64,000 nt of DNA from 4572-123 sp002084545 (GCA_029939715.1 JAOZSJ010000004.1:1-64000); one strand, 5' to 3'. Counted from the first letter of the stretch, positions 8,702 to 17,975 are shown. Notes: generated by a model from the letters alone, not told the origin. Program-made: numbers and translations.

Positions 8702-9877
8702 TCAGTCCGCCGGTCGTTGTGCCGGTCGGCCCGGAAAGAACAAAACAATGGCCAGAATCAGCACAGGTAAAAACGATACGTAAAACAGAACCTCCCTTAT
8801 GGAAAAAATATCCGCCAGCTTCCCTACCACCGGCGCCAAAATACCGCCCAGTCCATAGGCAAAACCCATCATCAGGCTCGATACCATGGCTCTTCCCCTG
8901 GGGACCAGTTCCTGTGCCATGACCACCCCTAAAGGCAAGGCGGCCAGCAAGAAAAAACCCGCCAGAAAAGCGCCGGGATAGATCCATTTTCCCGTAAGAT
9001 TCAAAAACAGAAAAAGAACCGGGGCCATCAGGGCGAAATTGATAATAAAAACCGGCTTATATCCGATCCTGTCGCCAATATATCCTCCCAGAAGACCGCT
9101 TACGGCTCCTGCCGCGGTGAACAGGGCCACCATGGTGCCGATGGATACCAGCGAATATCCCTGACGGGCATAATATACCGGCAGAAAGGTTAAAAAAGAC
9201 TGGCTGATAAGGGCTCGCAGCACCATCACAAGCCAGATCAGGAATATGGGTTTCCAGACCGGCCCGATGGTCTCTTTAATCGAACCGATGAACCCGAGTT
9301 TCTTGAGGCCTTCCTCCCGGGGCACTGGAATCAACCGGTACATAAAAATAATGACAATAAAGCCGAGCAGCATGGTCACCGGGGTCGCCTCGAGGCCATA
9401 GGATGCAACAAACCAGGTAATAAACAGCGGGCCGATGGCAAACGACAGGGTTCCGCCCAGATTGAAAATCGACATGGCAACGCCCATGTGCTTACGGGCA
9501 TACAGCGTAACCATACCGGCCACCGAGGGATGAAACATGGATGACCCTACAGATCCCAAAGCCGTAAAGAGCAGCAGTATCCAGAAGCAGGGCGCCAGGC
9601 CGGTCAAGGGGATAAAAACAATGAGCAGCAGCAGCCCGCCCATAATGAAAAATCGCGTCTGGTATCGATCGGCCAGATATCCCACCGACGGCTGGACAAT
9701 AAAGGCCAGAAGGCGGCTTACCCCTGCGATCAGGCCGACCTGGGCCATTGTAAGCCCCAGTTTTTCCACATACGCGGGAAATAAAGGGCTGATAAAGGAA
9801 CTGTAAAAGTCGCCGGTAAAATGGATCAGTGTAAGGGCCAGGATCACCCTTACGTTGGCAGATTCAAGAATTTTCAA
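8702..9877 (-). CDS. MFS transporter, fosmidomycin-resistance-like
   Basis: A 391-residue major facilitator protein with about 12 transmembrane segments. It has the MFS loop 2-3 motif GYLADRYQTRFF near residue 63 and GGYIGDRIGYKP near residue 264. FYSSFISPLFPAYVEKLGL at the N-terminus and GSSMFHPSVAGMV resemble Fsr-type exporters. The substrate is unknown. It follows the amino-acid ABC operon by about 220 bp on the same strand but is probably a separate unit, because a palindromic repeat lies between them. Confidence 0.85.
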   Translation of the reverse strand: MKILESANVRVILALTLIHFTGDFYSSFISPLFPAYVEKLGLTMAQVGLIAGVSRLLAFIVQPSVGYLADRYQTRFFIMGGLLLLIVFIPLTGLAPCFWILLLFTALGSVGSSMFHPSVAGMVTLYARKHMGVAMSIFNLGGTLSFAIGPLFITWFVASYGLEATPVTMLLGFIVIIFMYRLIPVPREEGLKKLGFIGSIKETIGPVWKPIFLIWLVMVLRALISQSFLTFLPVYYARQGYSLVSIGTMVALFTAAGAVSGLLGGYIGDRIGYKPVFIINFALMAPVLFLFLNLTGKWIYPGAFLAGFFLLAALPLGVVMAQELVPRGRAMVSSLMMGFAYGLGGILAPVVGKLADIFSIREVLFYVSFLPVLILAIVLFFPGRPAQRPAD

Positions 9878-10039
9878 TATGATATGGCCTTGTGATGTTT
9901 TTACGGGTTAAACTCAAGGCGGAAATGATAGGTCACGCGCAGGGGATAGTCAAGAATAAGATAGGAGGCAAAGGTTCAATGGGCAATTTGTTTGAATGAC
10001 GAATATCGAACAGAGAATAATGAATACCGGTATGTATTT

Positions 10040-10091
10040 ACGGTTATCAGTTCGCGGTTGACAAAACTGTAACCTGTGAACCGATAACCGT
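10040..10091. repeat. Long imperfect palindrome downstream of the ABC operon
   Basis: ACGGTTATC at 10040-10048 pairs with GATAACCGT at 10083-10091. Inner blocks TTC/GAA and GGTT/AACC also pair, giving a long interrupted stem. It lies 7 bp past the ABC ATPase stop codon and may act as a terminator or be a dispersed repeat; the preceding ATATCGAACAGAGAATAATG stretch is also repeat-like. No T tract follows on the minus strand. Confidence 0.55.
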
Positions 10092-10097
10092 GAACGA

Positions 10098-10859
10098 TTA
10101 CAGAATATGAGCCAGGAACTGCTGGCTTCGTTCCTCTTTGGGGTTGGTGAATATCTCCTCGGGCGGTCCAGTTTCTATCCAGTTGCCTCCGTCCATTATG
10201 AACACCCTGGTGGACACATCGCGGGCAAAATGCATTTCGTGGGTTACAGCGATAATTGTCATACCCTCTTCGGCAAGCCGTTCCATAACATCCACTACTT
10301 CGCCTACAAGTTCGGGGTCCAGGGCCGATGTGGGCTCGTCAAACAGCATAATCTTGGGTTTCATTGCAAGGCTGCGGGCAATCGCCACGCGCTGCTGCTG
10401 GCCGCCCGAAAGGCGTGCCGGGTATTCATCGCGTTTATCGGAAAGGCCAACCCACTCAAGCAGTTCCTCTGCATAGGGGATCGCCTCTTTTTTGGACTGG
10501 CCCAGCACCGTCACGGGTCCCTCAATGACATTTTCAATGGCTGTCATATGGGGAAAGAGGTTAAACGACTGAAAACACATCCCGGTCTTTTTGCGGATAT
10601 CAAGGATCTTGGCAGCATGATCGGCGGACCTTTCACCGGCCTTGATGGCAACACCATCCACCTCGATGGTCCCCGCGGTGGGCTCTTCCAAAAAATTGAT
10701 ACAGCGCAACAGGGTACTCTTCCCCGACCCTGAAGGGCCCAGAATCGTTACGACCTCACCTGCATGCACATCCAGATCAATCCCGGCCAGCACGTGAAGA
10801 TCCAGGCCAAAGACCTTGTGAAGATTTCTAATCTTGATCATGACTTCGGCGTTGCTCAT
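10098..10859 (-). CDS. Polar amino-acid ABC transporter, ATP-binding protein
   Basis: A 253-residue GlnQ/HisP-type ATPase. Walker A GPSGSGKSTLL (about 41-51), Q-loop CFQSFNLFPH, signature LSGGQQQRVAIARSL, Walker B IMLFDEPTSALDPELV and switch His VTHEMHFA are all present. Its start overlaps the permease stop (ATGA). With the permease and binding protein upstream it forms a complete polar amino-acid importer. The adjacent amidinotransferase suggests arginine or glycine-related substrates, which is an inference. Confidence 0.93.
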   Translation of the reverse strand: MSNAEVMIKIRNLHKVFGLDLHVLAGIDLDVHAGEVVTILGPSGSGKSTLLRCINFLEEPTAGTIEVDGVAIKAGERSADHAAKILDIRKKTGMCFQSFNLFPHMTAIENVIEGPVTVLGQSKKEAIPYAEELLEWVGLSDKRDEYPARLSGGQQQRVAIARSLAMKPKIMLFDEPTSALDPELVGEVVDVMERLAEEGMTIIAVTHEMHFARDVSTRVFIMDGGNWIETGPPEEIFTNPKEERSQQFLAHIL

Positions 10860-11722
10860 CCGTTATCCCCCCTTTCTCCCCGGGCCATGTGTTTTTCAAT
10901 TCTCTCCTGTATGAACTGCAGGATGATGCACATCACCCAGTAGATCATCGCCACCATGACCAGCATCTCCAGGGACTGAAAATATCGTCTGCCGATTTTA
11001 ATCGCCCGGAAGCTGAGCTCCCAGACACCCATGAGAGAAACCAGTGACGAATCCTTGACCATGGCGATAAATTCATTGGAGACCGGCGGAATAATGACCC
11101 GCAGGGCCTGGGGAAAGATGACCCGGCGCATGGTCTGGGCGCCGGTCATACCTAACGCTTTTGCCGCCTCGGTCTGGCCGATCTTGATCGATTGAATTCC
11201 GGCCCGCATGATTTCGGTCATGTAGGCCCCGTAGCACACGGCAAGCGCCATGATACCGGCCGGTATGGCGGGCAGGGTCAAATACTTCTGAATCCCCACA
11301 AAACCAAGTCTCTGCAGGGCACCACCGACCTGGGGAAGGGCCAGGTACCACATGTAAACCTGTACCAGCAGTGGTGTACCCCGAATCAGAGACACATAAA
11401 GCGTCGCCATGCTGTTTAAGATCGGGTTGCGCGAAAGTCTTCCAAGGGCACCGAGAACTGAAAAGATACATGCCAGGCTTATCGCACAAACCGAGACCAT
11501 CAGTGTGTACCCGAGTCCCGTAAGGATAAACCCCAGCCACTTGTACATGAATTTAAAATTAAGCCCAAGCACTACGAGCCCGACGATAAGCAGTGCCACC
11601 ATAACCGCAAGGGATATTCTTAACCTTATATCGAAGTGCCTGCGCCTAGTATCTATGCGCTTCATCACCTCAAGTGCTTCCCGGGGAATTCCCTGCTCCA
11701 CAAGACTGTTGAGCTGGTTCAT
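10856..11722 (-). CDS. Polar amino-acid ABC transporter, permease
   Basis: A 288-residue HisM/GlnP-type permease. GTPLLVQVYMWYLALP and the EAA loop (EAAKALGMTGAQTMRRVIFPQ) are diagnostic. ATG at 11722 has GGAGG five bases upstream, so it is preferred over ATG at 11740. The protein has an unusually long hydrophilic N-terminal extension of about 40 residues before the first membrane segment. It overlaps the ATPase gene by 4 bp and follows the binding protein gene by about 200 bp. Confidence 0.9.
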   Translation of the reverse strand: MNQLNSLVEQGIPREALEVMKRIDTRRRHFDIRLRISLAVMVALLIVGLVVLGLNFKFMYKWLGFILTGLGYTLMVSVCAISLACIFSVLGALGRLSRNPILNSMATLYVSLIRGTPLLVQVYMWYLALPQVGGALQRLGFVGIQKYLTLPAIPAGIMALAVCYGAYMTEIMRAGIQSIKIGQTEAAKALGMTGAQTMRRVIFPQALRVIIPPVSNEFIAMVKDSSLVSLMGVWELSFRAIKIGRRYFQSLEMLVMVAMIYWVMCIILQFIQERIEKHMARGERGDNG

Positions 11723-11927
11723 TTCGCCTCCAAACCGCATCCTGTTTACAGAATCACGTTTTGCATATTACCCGTCGGCCAAGGTTCTGTCCTGTGCTTA
11801 ACGCTAAACTTTGCCGGACAAACAACGAAAAGACAAATTCACACCGGCCGACCGAATATTTTCCAAATCAAATTCCGGTTCCCCCAGGGCATAAAGCCAC
11901 AGAGGGAAACCGGAGATCACATAAATG

Positions 11928-12776
11928 CTACAGCTTGGGAATAAGGTTCGTTCCGTAAAAGTGCATGGAGAGCTCCACCAGTTTTCCGTCTTTGTACATG
12001 GAGGAGACGATCTCATTCAGTTTTTTCAGCAAAGACTCACTATTGGGCCGGCTCCTGTCAAGGGCAATGCTCAGATGCTCATAAAAGACCGGCTCACCCA
12101 GCATCTTAACGGGGCAACCGCCGCCGCAGCCTGCTTTCATGGCTTGAAAAACGGTCGGCTTGGCAGTGAGCAATGCGTCAATCCGGACACCATCGCCCAG
12201 GGCCAGATCTTCTATAGTGTTTGCATCTGTCGGATAAGTAGTGATTTTACCCGCTTTCCAATCCGGATACTTAACCTTGGTGCCCACAAGCTCAAGGTCT
12301 CTATTAAGATATCGGTCATAGGTGGTTTCGGTTGCTACACCAATGTGCTTGCCGGCCAGATCCTTGAGGCTTTTGATGGTGGTGTTGTCCTTGTGAACAG
12401 CAAACTGAGCGGGTGTGCTGTAGTACGGCATGGTGAAATAAAGCGCATTCATGCGTTCCTTGGTGGGAGTCATGGAGCCGATGGAGACATCCCAGCGTTT
12501 ACCCCACTTGCCGGCAGTGATAAGATCCCAGTCCGGCGTTACGAATTTAATTTTTACACCCAGACGTTTACCCACTTCCTTGGCCACGCTGATATCAAAA
12601 CCTTCCAGTTCACCCTTGTCGTTAAGATAACTCTGGGGCGCATAGTTGGCATCGGTGGAAACCTTCATTACTCCGGCGGACATGATCTCATCTAGAACCG
12701 AGCCTGCAAAAACACTGCCTGCACCAACAAACACAAAGCTGACGATCAACAATCCTAAAAATAAAATTTTTTTCAT
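11928..12776 (-). CDS. Polar amino-acid ABC transporter, substrate-binding protein
   Basis: A 282-residue periplasmic binding protein of family 3 (SBP_bac_3). Residues 1-24 form a signal peptide ending VFAGS. YAPQSYLNDKGELEGFDISV, the GSMTPTKER motif and FTMPYYSTPAQF follow the family pattern for amino-acid ligands. A CGGGC cysteine pair near residue 220 is unusual for the family and might form a disulfide. A ribosome binding site (AGGAGG) precedes the ATG. It stops with TAG, a codon likely to be translatable in this organism; the next in-frame stop is about 17 codons on. Confidence 0.92.
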   Translation of the reverse strand: MKKILFLGLLIVSFVFVGAGSVFAGSVLDEIMSAGVMKVSTDANYAPQSYLNDKGELEGFDISVAKEVGKRLGVKIKFVTPDWDLITAGKWGKRWDVSIGSMTPTKERMNALYFTMPYYSTPAQFAVHKDNTTIKSLKDLAGKHIGVATETTYDRYLNRDLELVGTKVKYPDWKAGKITTYPTDANTIEDLALGDGVRIDALLTAKPTVFQAMKAGCGGGCPVKMLGEPVFYEHLSIALDRSRPNSESLLKKLNEIVSSMYKDGKLVELSMHFYGTNLIPKL

Positions 12777-12890
12777 TTAACCTCTCCTCCTGATAGAAAA
12801 TTAATAAAAAAACACCATTTAATTTTTCAACCCGCATATATTATATAAAACAGCTCGAATTTGCAACCTGTAAATTTTTAAACACAATAG

Positions 12891-14051
12891 TTACAGATTT
12901 TCCAGGTAACCATTGGGATATAAACCCTCCCCTTCAAGTTGTTTCGGAAAGTAATCATCGCAGGCCCCTTCACGGTAAACATCCGCTGTAGAACAATGCA
13001 GACCGCCGCCGAACGAATATGCATCGCGGAACGGTACCGGAATTACCTCGAACCCAAGACCGTCGAGCTGTTCCATCACGTTTGTTTCGCCGGCTTCAAC
13101 ACAAATGGTCTTGTGATCGATCACCAGGCAGTTCATAGCCAGCCATACGCTGGAGTAACACAGCGGAGGCGGTGATTTGTGAACCGAATATGCCGCCTCG
13201 ATGATCTGCCAGCCATTAATTTCGAAAATCTTTTTCAGCGGCTTTGGCAGGCGACGCTCCGGGTTGTTCAAGATCAGGCCCGGACGAAGCGAAACAAAGG
13301 TCGCATCGATATGAATCGGAAATGCATCGCCGGGAAAGTTCAGCGCGTGAATCCTGTGATTTGGGAAATGACGTCTCATCCAGTCCATGGCTTTGAGGTT
13401 AGTGGTAAAACCATGTTGTACAAAAAAATCCTTGCCTATTCTCAGGACATCGGCTGCATCAAACAGCGGCTCATATTCATTGGTAACAAATTCAAGTTTC
13501 CTAACCATCTCCAGTCGCTCTTCCATGGTGATGCTTTCCGACAGGTAACCATCTCTGTAGGATTTGTCGGTCAAGCGCGGTTTAGGAGCGGATTCCCATT
13601 TAAAATTGGGATCTTCTTCAAAAAACCTCTGGAGCAGCGGACGGTAGCACAGGTACTCAAACCAGCGTGAGCGGTAAGACATGGTAGCTTCGCATATTTC
13701 GTTTCCAACGGTCAGCAGAAGATCACGGGGAGGCATACAGCCGAGCATGGAGCCGTTTTTCCAGTCCGGAGTTCCGACTTCCTGATTGAAGTTAATCGGA
13801 TCGGGCCTGTCAACCTTTATGCCACGGCTTTCAATAATTTTAGCAAAGTTGTCCAACTGAGCGCTTGCCCTGTCCACGGATTCCTGAGTTCTCGGACCCC
13901 ACATGCCCTTCATATCACTGTCTTCAGGAATTTTACATTTACAGGAAGGCTCTGAAGGAGAAATACAGGTACCTTCCGCCTTACCGATGATCACGTGTTT
14001 TAATGGGTCAAAATCATTCCAGGAATTAACGATGGTCTTGCTTTCACTCAT
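12891..14051 (-). CDS. Arginine:glycine amidinotransferase-like protein
   Basis: A 386-residue guanidino-group-modifying (pentein) enzyme resembling glycine amidinotransferase (AGAT), which moves an amidino group from arginine to glycine to make guanidinoacetate and ornithine. Catalytic-type residues are visible: Asp in FDAADVLRIG, His in FPIHIDATFVSLRPG and the nucleophilic Cys in GGGLHCSTADVYREG. The N-terminus (WNDFDPLKHVIIGKAEG) is typical of AGAT. It lies upstream of the amino-acid ABC genes in the same direction, 114 bp from the binding protein, so the importer may feed it. It could act on another acceptor such as lysine or an amine. Confidence 0.8.
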   Translation of the reverse strand: MSESKTIVNSWNDFDPLKHVIIGKAEGTCISPSEPSCKCKIPEDSDMKGMWGPRTQESVDRASAQLDNFAKIIESRGIKVDRPDPINFNQEVGTPDWKNGSMLGCMPPRDLLLTVGNEICEATMSYRSRWFEYLCYRPLLQRFFEEDPNFKWESAPKPRLTDKSYRDGYLSESITMEERLEMVRKLEFVTNEYEPLFDAADVLRIGKDFFVQHGFTTNLKAMDWMRRHFPNHRIHALNFPGDAFPIHIDATFVSLRPGLILNNPERRLPKPLKKIFEINGWQIIEAAYSVHKSPPPLCYSSVWLAMNCLVIDHKTICVEAGETNVMEQLDGLGFEVIPVPFRDAYSFGGGLHCSTADVYREGACDDYFPKQLEGEGLYPNGYLENL

Positions 14052-14124
14052 GTTGCTGCTCCTTTTAAATATTTTTTTAACGGCCGCTTTTTTATATAGT
14101 TCATGAAGGGCTTGCCTCGGCAGG

Positions 14125-14150
14125 GCAGCCGGAAGAATTTTTCCGGCTGC
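14125..14150. terminator. Strong hairpin between phosphoesterase and amidinotransferase genes
   Basis: GCAGCCGGAA-6nt-TTCCGGCTGC is a perfect 10-bp stem. It lies downstream of the phosphoesterase gene on the minus strand. No U tract follows, so it is either a Rho-independent-like pause/processing site or an intergenic repeat. Confidence 0.4.
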
Positions 14151-14211
14151 GGCATGAGGTCTGTAGAAAATCCGATAATATTATATTATACCGTTATCAA
14201 CTAGCACGCAA

Positions 14212-15882
14212 TCACCAGCTTGATTCTCCGGACAACTCTTTTCCCCTGGAAAGATAGGGAATTATGGTCTGCGTCCTCAAAACGCCCTTTATCCGCCGGA
14301 TATGATCAGCAACAAACTGGCCGATTATTTCGGAATCCGAACTTAAAAAATTGCGTGTCAGGACAATTTTCACAATGATATCAATATCACCCGGCACCGA
14401 ATGAATCTCCCGCACCTCATCCAGTGCAAACAGTTTGTCTATGATGCGATCCTCATCCTTACCTGTTTCAACATTTATAAAAACAAAAGCCTTTACACCG
14501 AGTTGCATTTCAGGAAATTCAGATTTTTTTATAGTCGCCATCTTCTCTCGAAACTCCTCCATGTCTTTGGGAATCAGGTTGTCAATCAGGGAACTGTATG
14601 TTCGTTTACGGTCTTTTTCCCATTGATGAAACGATATATACAAATAGAGATCCGCAACCGTGCGCCTTGGAAAGGCTTCCGGTAACCGGCTTTTTTTAAC
14701 AATTTCACCCAGCGGACGATAGATGGTCTTATACCAGTTAAGAGCCGCTGAAAAAAAAGAGACCTTTTTCTCCGAATTTTTCTGCAAATAAACCTGATGC
14801 TCTGTAATCTGTTTTACAAGATATTCATACTGCCCGATTTCCGTAAGCCTGATAGTATCCGGGAGCCTGGTTTTTTCACAAAATTCGACTCTTTCACGAT
14901 ACAGGATATTCTGCATTGTATTTTTTGAAGGCAGAAACTCGATAATACCGGCTTTAATATCAGGCCTCCCAAGCGCCTTGGAGGCCGATACGCGATGATT
15001 GCCGTCCACGACATAGTACTCATCCTTGATCTTAAACACACTGATCGGCCCCATATTTTTCCCTTGCCGCATGGCTTCCTTGATGCGTAGAAACCTTTCA
15101 GGCGACAGATCCTTTTTCAGACGAAAATGGCTGTCAAAATCATGGTACCGCCCGACGCTGCCGACAATCTTACCCAGAGGGATCGTTCGCACACCGATCT
15201 TGCGGCTGTCAAAGGCCTGTTCTTTTTGCTGAACTTCCCTGAAGCTTTTTACCTTGTCTGCCGGAGGGCTTTTTCTTACGGACCTTTTTTTTTCTATTTC
15301 AAAAAAATAATAGCCGCAGGTATTGATAACTTTCGTCTGTTTTTCAAGTGTTATTCTGTGTGCAGGATCATCAAAACGATTATGAATATGTCCGTGCAGA
15401 AAATAGTCCGGAGAATACCGGTTGATAAGCTCTCGAAAACATTTAAAACCCCTGTGGCATCGATCTTCGGCATCCCGGATATGGCGCGGCGGTGCATGGG
15501 TAATAACAATATCGATGCCTTTGTTTCGCCAGATTTTCCACCTGAGGCCTCTGATCATTTTTTTCATCTGGGATTCGGTATACTGGTTTGGGCCGCCATT
15601 ATACCATCTGGAGCCTTCAAGACCCAGTATTCTGACTCCCCCGAAACGCTCCAGGCGGCAATGCATGTCAATACACCCCACCGGGGGTTTTGAATCATAC
15701 CGGATGTCGTGGTTGCCCCGGACGTAGCATAACGGCGCCTGAAAGGTCGACGCCAGAAAAATCAGATACTCCGGGGGCAAATCGCCGCAGGAAATAATCA
15801 GATCCGGGCGTGGAAATTTTTCAGGATCGATTTTGGGATAAAATGCTTTTTCAATGCTGTCCGAAACCGCCAGTATTTTCAT
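14212..15882 (-). CDS. Metallophosphoesterase / ParB-like / Lrp-RAM fusion protein
   Basis: A 556-residue protein with at least three modules. Residues about 1-200 are a calcineurin-like phosphoesterase: SCGDLPPEY, GNHDIRYD, ITHAPPRH and HGHIHNRFD supply metal ligands, though the first motif is DSIEKAF rather than the usual DxH. Residues about 235-320 are a ParB/sulfiredoxin-like domain (YYVVDGNHRVSASKALG). A middle segment with FPRRTVADLYLYISFHQWEK follows. The last 90 residues (LGVKAFVFINVETGKD, GDIDIIVKIV) resemble the ligand-binding RAM domain of Lrp/AsnC regulators. No DNA-binding HTH is obvious. An upstream GTG at 15903 is the alternative start. The combination suggests a nucleotide- or ligand-responsive enzyme; its substrate is unknown. 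Confidence 0.75.
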   Translation of the reverse strand: MKILAVSDSIEKAFYPKIDPEKFPRPDLIISCGDLPPEYLIFLASTFQAPLCYVRGNHDIRYDSKPPVGCIDMHCRLERFGGVRILGLEGSRWYNGGPNQYTESQMKKMIRGLRWKIWRNKGIDIVITHAPPRHIRDAEDRCHRGFKCFRELINRYSPDYFLHGHIHNRFDDPAHRITLEKQTKVINTCGYYFFEIEKKRSVRKSPPADKVKSFREVQQKEQAFDSRKIGVRTIPLGKIVGSVGRYHDFDSHFRLKKDLSPERFLRIKEAMRQGKNMGPISVFKIKDEYYVVDGNHRVSASKALGRPDIKAGIIEFLPSKNTMQNILYRERVEFCEKTRLPDTIRLTEIGQYEYLVKQITEHQVYLQKNSEKKVSFFSAALNWYKTIYRPLGEIVKKSRLPEAFPRRTVADLYLYISFHQWEKDRKRTYSSLIDNLIPKDMEEFREKMATIKKSEFPEMQLGVKAFVFINVETGKDEDRIIDKLFALDEVREIHSVPGDIDIIVKIVLTRNFLSSDSEIIGQFVADHIRRIKGVLRTQTIIPYLSRGKELSGESSW

Positions 15883-15942
15883 TAAACCACCACTATTACT
15901 CACTCCGTGCGCTTTGTACGAAAAAGTAAAATTAGACGGTCC

Positions 15943-15965
15943 CGTAAAAAGTCCAACTTTTTACG
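15943..15965. repeat. Perfect short hairpin, full copy of dispersed repeat
   Basis: CGTAAAAAGT-CCA-ACTTTTTACG has perfect 10-bp arms. The right arm and the following AAGGCATCAAAATTTTAG recur in shorter form at 8606-8632. The rest of the 15904-16124 gap holds nothing recognisable. Confidence 0.6.
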
Positions 15966-16124
15966 AAGGCATCAAAATTTTAGTGATAAATAGCATGAAT
16001 TGAAGCAAATGGCCATAAAAAACCGGCAGGCCGGAATGAGAGAGATGTTAAAGTGTGAGAAATACTGAAATGTGAAAACGTTCCAGCAATCAGGCGCCTG
16101 TAATCAATCAGGCTGAAATATACA

Positions 16125-16445
16125 TTATTTCTCTGATTTACTAAATTTAATGCTGGCATCCGCCGGTAAAGCGAGCCCGGCCTCGACCTCTACCGCCTTG
16201 ATAATACCAACGGGAACCGGACAGGCGGTGTGCGAACAATATTTTTTAGCCATGAACAGAGTCAGGGGACCTTCGTGGCGAAAGGTGATCTCCTGAAACG
16301 GGTCAACATAATCCAGTTTTTTCGCCAGTTTCTGAATCGCCTTGCATTCGCTTTGAACACGGACCAGACATCCCGAACCATTCATCGAGGCCTCAACCGT
16401 TGTATTAAAGCCGCATATACCCGCATTAATTTTTGTTTTGGTCAT
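16125..16445 (-). CDS. Small conserved Cys-containing protein (DUF6951-like)
   Basis: A 106-residue protein starting MTKTKINAGICGFNTTVEA. ATG at 16445 is preferred because GAAGGA lies about 7 bases upstream. Cysteines occur in ICGF, SGCLVRVQSEC and YCSHTACPVPVGIIKAVEV; the last resembles a conserved HxxCPVP motif I associate with DUF6951-type proteins of anaerobes. It has no signal peptide or membrane segment. The function is unknown; metal or cluster binding by the Cys/His residues is possible. Confidence 0.65.
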   Translation of the reverse strand: MTKTKINAGICGFNTTVEASMNGSGCLVRVQSECKAIQKLAKKLDYVDPFQEITFRHEGPLTLFMAKKYCSHTACPVPVGIIKAVEVEAGLALPADASIKFSKSEK

Positions 16446-16971
16446 TGTATGTTCCTTCAAAATTGATACACCACAAACATTTCATCACGTGATTCAAAGA
16501 ATACAATATTTGTGCCAGAATTGTTAGTGAGCGTCCATCCATAAATGGCTATTTTGCCCGATAGGGCTTAGCTGTATTTGAAATCGGAATATTATATTTT
16601 AATGCCGGTAGTTTATTTTTCATGGCTTAACCGGCTCGGGCTGCCATAATTACGTTACCAAACGTTACTTTTTAAAAGTTGCGGCTGGTTTCACTTCTGC
16701 CTGCAATAATGGAAAAATAAAAAAATTGCCTTCCAAACCCCGCAGCAGTTATGAGCTATCCTTAACAGCTGTTTTTTTTAAAAAATGAATCTATTGGCAT
16801 GTTTTTTGAATGTCTTAATACTTCGCCATGCGCGCAACATTGTTTCTTGCAAAAACATGTTCGCCATGGCATTAATGTTTGACAAAACAGCCCGGGATCA
16901 GACCATACGACAGTGTCCCCCGGCATTTCAAATAATTAAAATTTAAACCAACATACATTCAGGAGTAAATT
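16446..16971. other. Intergenic region upstream of trxB, no gene seen
   Basis: About 525 bp without a credible reading frame. TTGACA at 16879-16884 with a poor -10 (ACCATA at 16902-16907) is the best promoter candidate for trxB. An AACAGCTG-T8 stretch near 16765-16780 looks terminator-like but lacks a long stem. No RNA gene was recognised. Confidence 0.5.
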
Positions 16972-17898
16972 ATGAAACAACCCGATTATGATCTCGTAAT
17001 TATCGGCGGGGGACCAGCCGGAATGACCGCGGGCATTTATGCGGCCCGGGCCAGATTAAATGTAATTCTCATCGAAAAACTGGTTCCCGGCGGACAGATA
17101 CTGGTAACCGACTGGATTGAAAACTACCCTGGCTTCCCGGAAGGCCTTTCCGGAGCGGACCTGGTACAAAATATCCACCAGCAGGCCCAACGGTTCGGCC
17201 TGAAAATTGAAAACGGCGAGGTGACATCCCTTGATTTGTCCGAACCTGTAAAAAAAATCGCCATGGGGGATAAAACCATTACAAGCCATGCGCTTATCAT
17301 TGCCACCGGAGCATCCCCCCGCAAGCTCGGCGTTCCTGGAGAAGATCAGTTTTACGGTAAAGGCCTGTCCACCTGTGCGACCTGTGACGGACCCTTTTAT
17401 AAAGATCGAGTGGTTGCCGCGGTAGGCGGCGGTGATACGGCCGTTCAGGAAAGCATCTATCTTACAAAATTTGCCAAAAAAGTATATCTGATTCATCGCC
17501 GCGACGAGCTGCGGGCTACCGGTATTCTCCGGGAACGGGTGCTGGCCAACAAAAAAATAGAAATTTTATGGGACACGGTGCTCACCGGTATCGGCGGATT
17601 TTTCAATGTTGACAAAATCAGCCTTGAAAATGTCAAAACCGATGAGAAAAAAGACCTGGCCGTGGACGGCTGTTTCATCTGGGTCGGAATAAAACCCAAT
17701 ACGGGTTTTGTAAAGGATGCCCTTCAAACCGATAAAGGTGGTTTTATCATCGCCGACGCAAAAATGGAAACATCGGTACCGGGTGTATTTGCGGCCGGAG
17801 ACGTGCGCAATACACCGCTCCGTCAAGTCGCCACATCCGTGGGAGATGCCGCTATTGCGGCATTTTCAGCAGAACATTATGTTTCCGGCATAAAATAA
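16972..17898 (+). CDS. trxB: Thioredoxin reductase
   Basis: A 308-residue FAD/NADPH enzyme of the usual TrxB length. Motifs in order: FAD-binding GGGPAGMTAGIYAARA (about 12-27), redox-active CATC in STCATCDGPFYK (about 136-139), NADPH-binding GGGDTAVQES (about 155) and the second FAD motif AAGDVRNTPLRQVATSVGDA. It reduces thioredoxin or a similar partner. AGGAG stands before the ATG. It seems to be a single-gene unit, closed by a strong inverted repeat at 17935-17975. Confidence 0.93.
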   Translation: MKQPDYDLVIIGGGPAGMTAGIYAARARLNVILIEKLVPGGQILVTDWIENYPGFPEGLSGADLVQNIHQQAQRFGLKIENGEVTSLDLSEPVKKIAMGDKTITSHALIIATGASPRKLGVPGEDQFYGKGLSTCATCDGPFYKDRVVAAVGGGDTAVQESIYLTKFAKKVYLIHRRDELRATGILRERVLANKKIEILWDTVLTGIGGFFNVDKISLENVKTDEKKDLAVDGCFIWVGIKPNTGFVKDALQTDKGGFIIADAKMETSVPGVFAAGDVRNTPLRQVATSVGDAAIAAFSAEHYVSGIK

Positions 17899-17934
17899 TA
17901 AACAGGACAAATCTCAAATATCCGGCACCTCTGC

Positions 17935-17975
17935 GCCGTCAGGCCAGGTAATAATGCATGGCATGGCCTGACGGC
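17935..17975. repeat. 12-bp inverted repeat downstream of trxB
   Basis: GCCGTCAGGCCA at 17935-17946 pairs perfectly with TGGCCTGACGGC at 17964-17975 around a 17-nt loop. No T tract follows, so it may be a repeat or a factor-dependent end of the trxB transcript. Confidence 0.55.
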
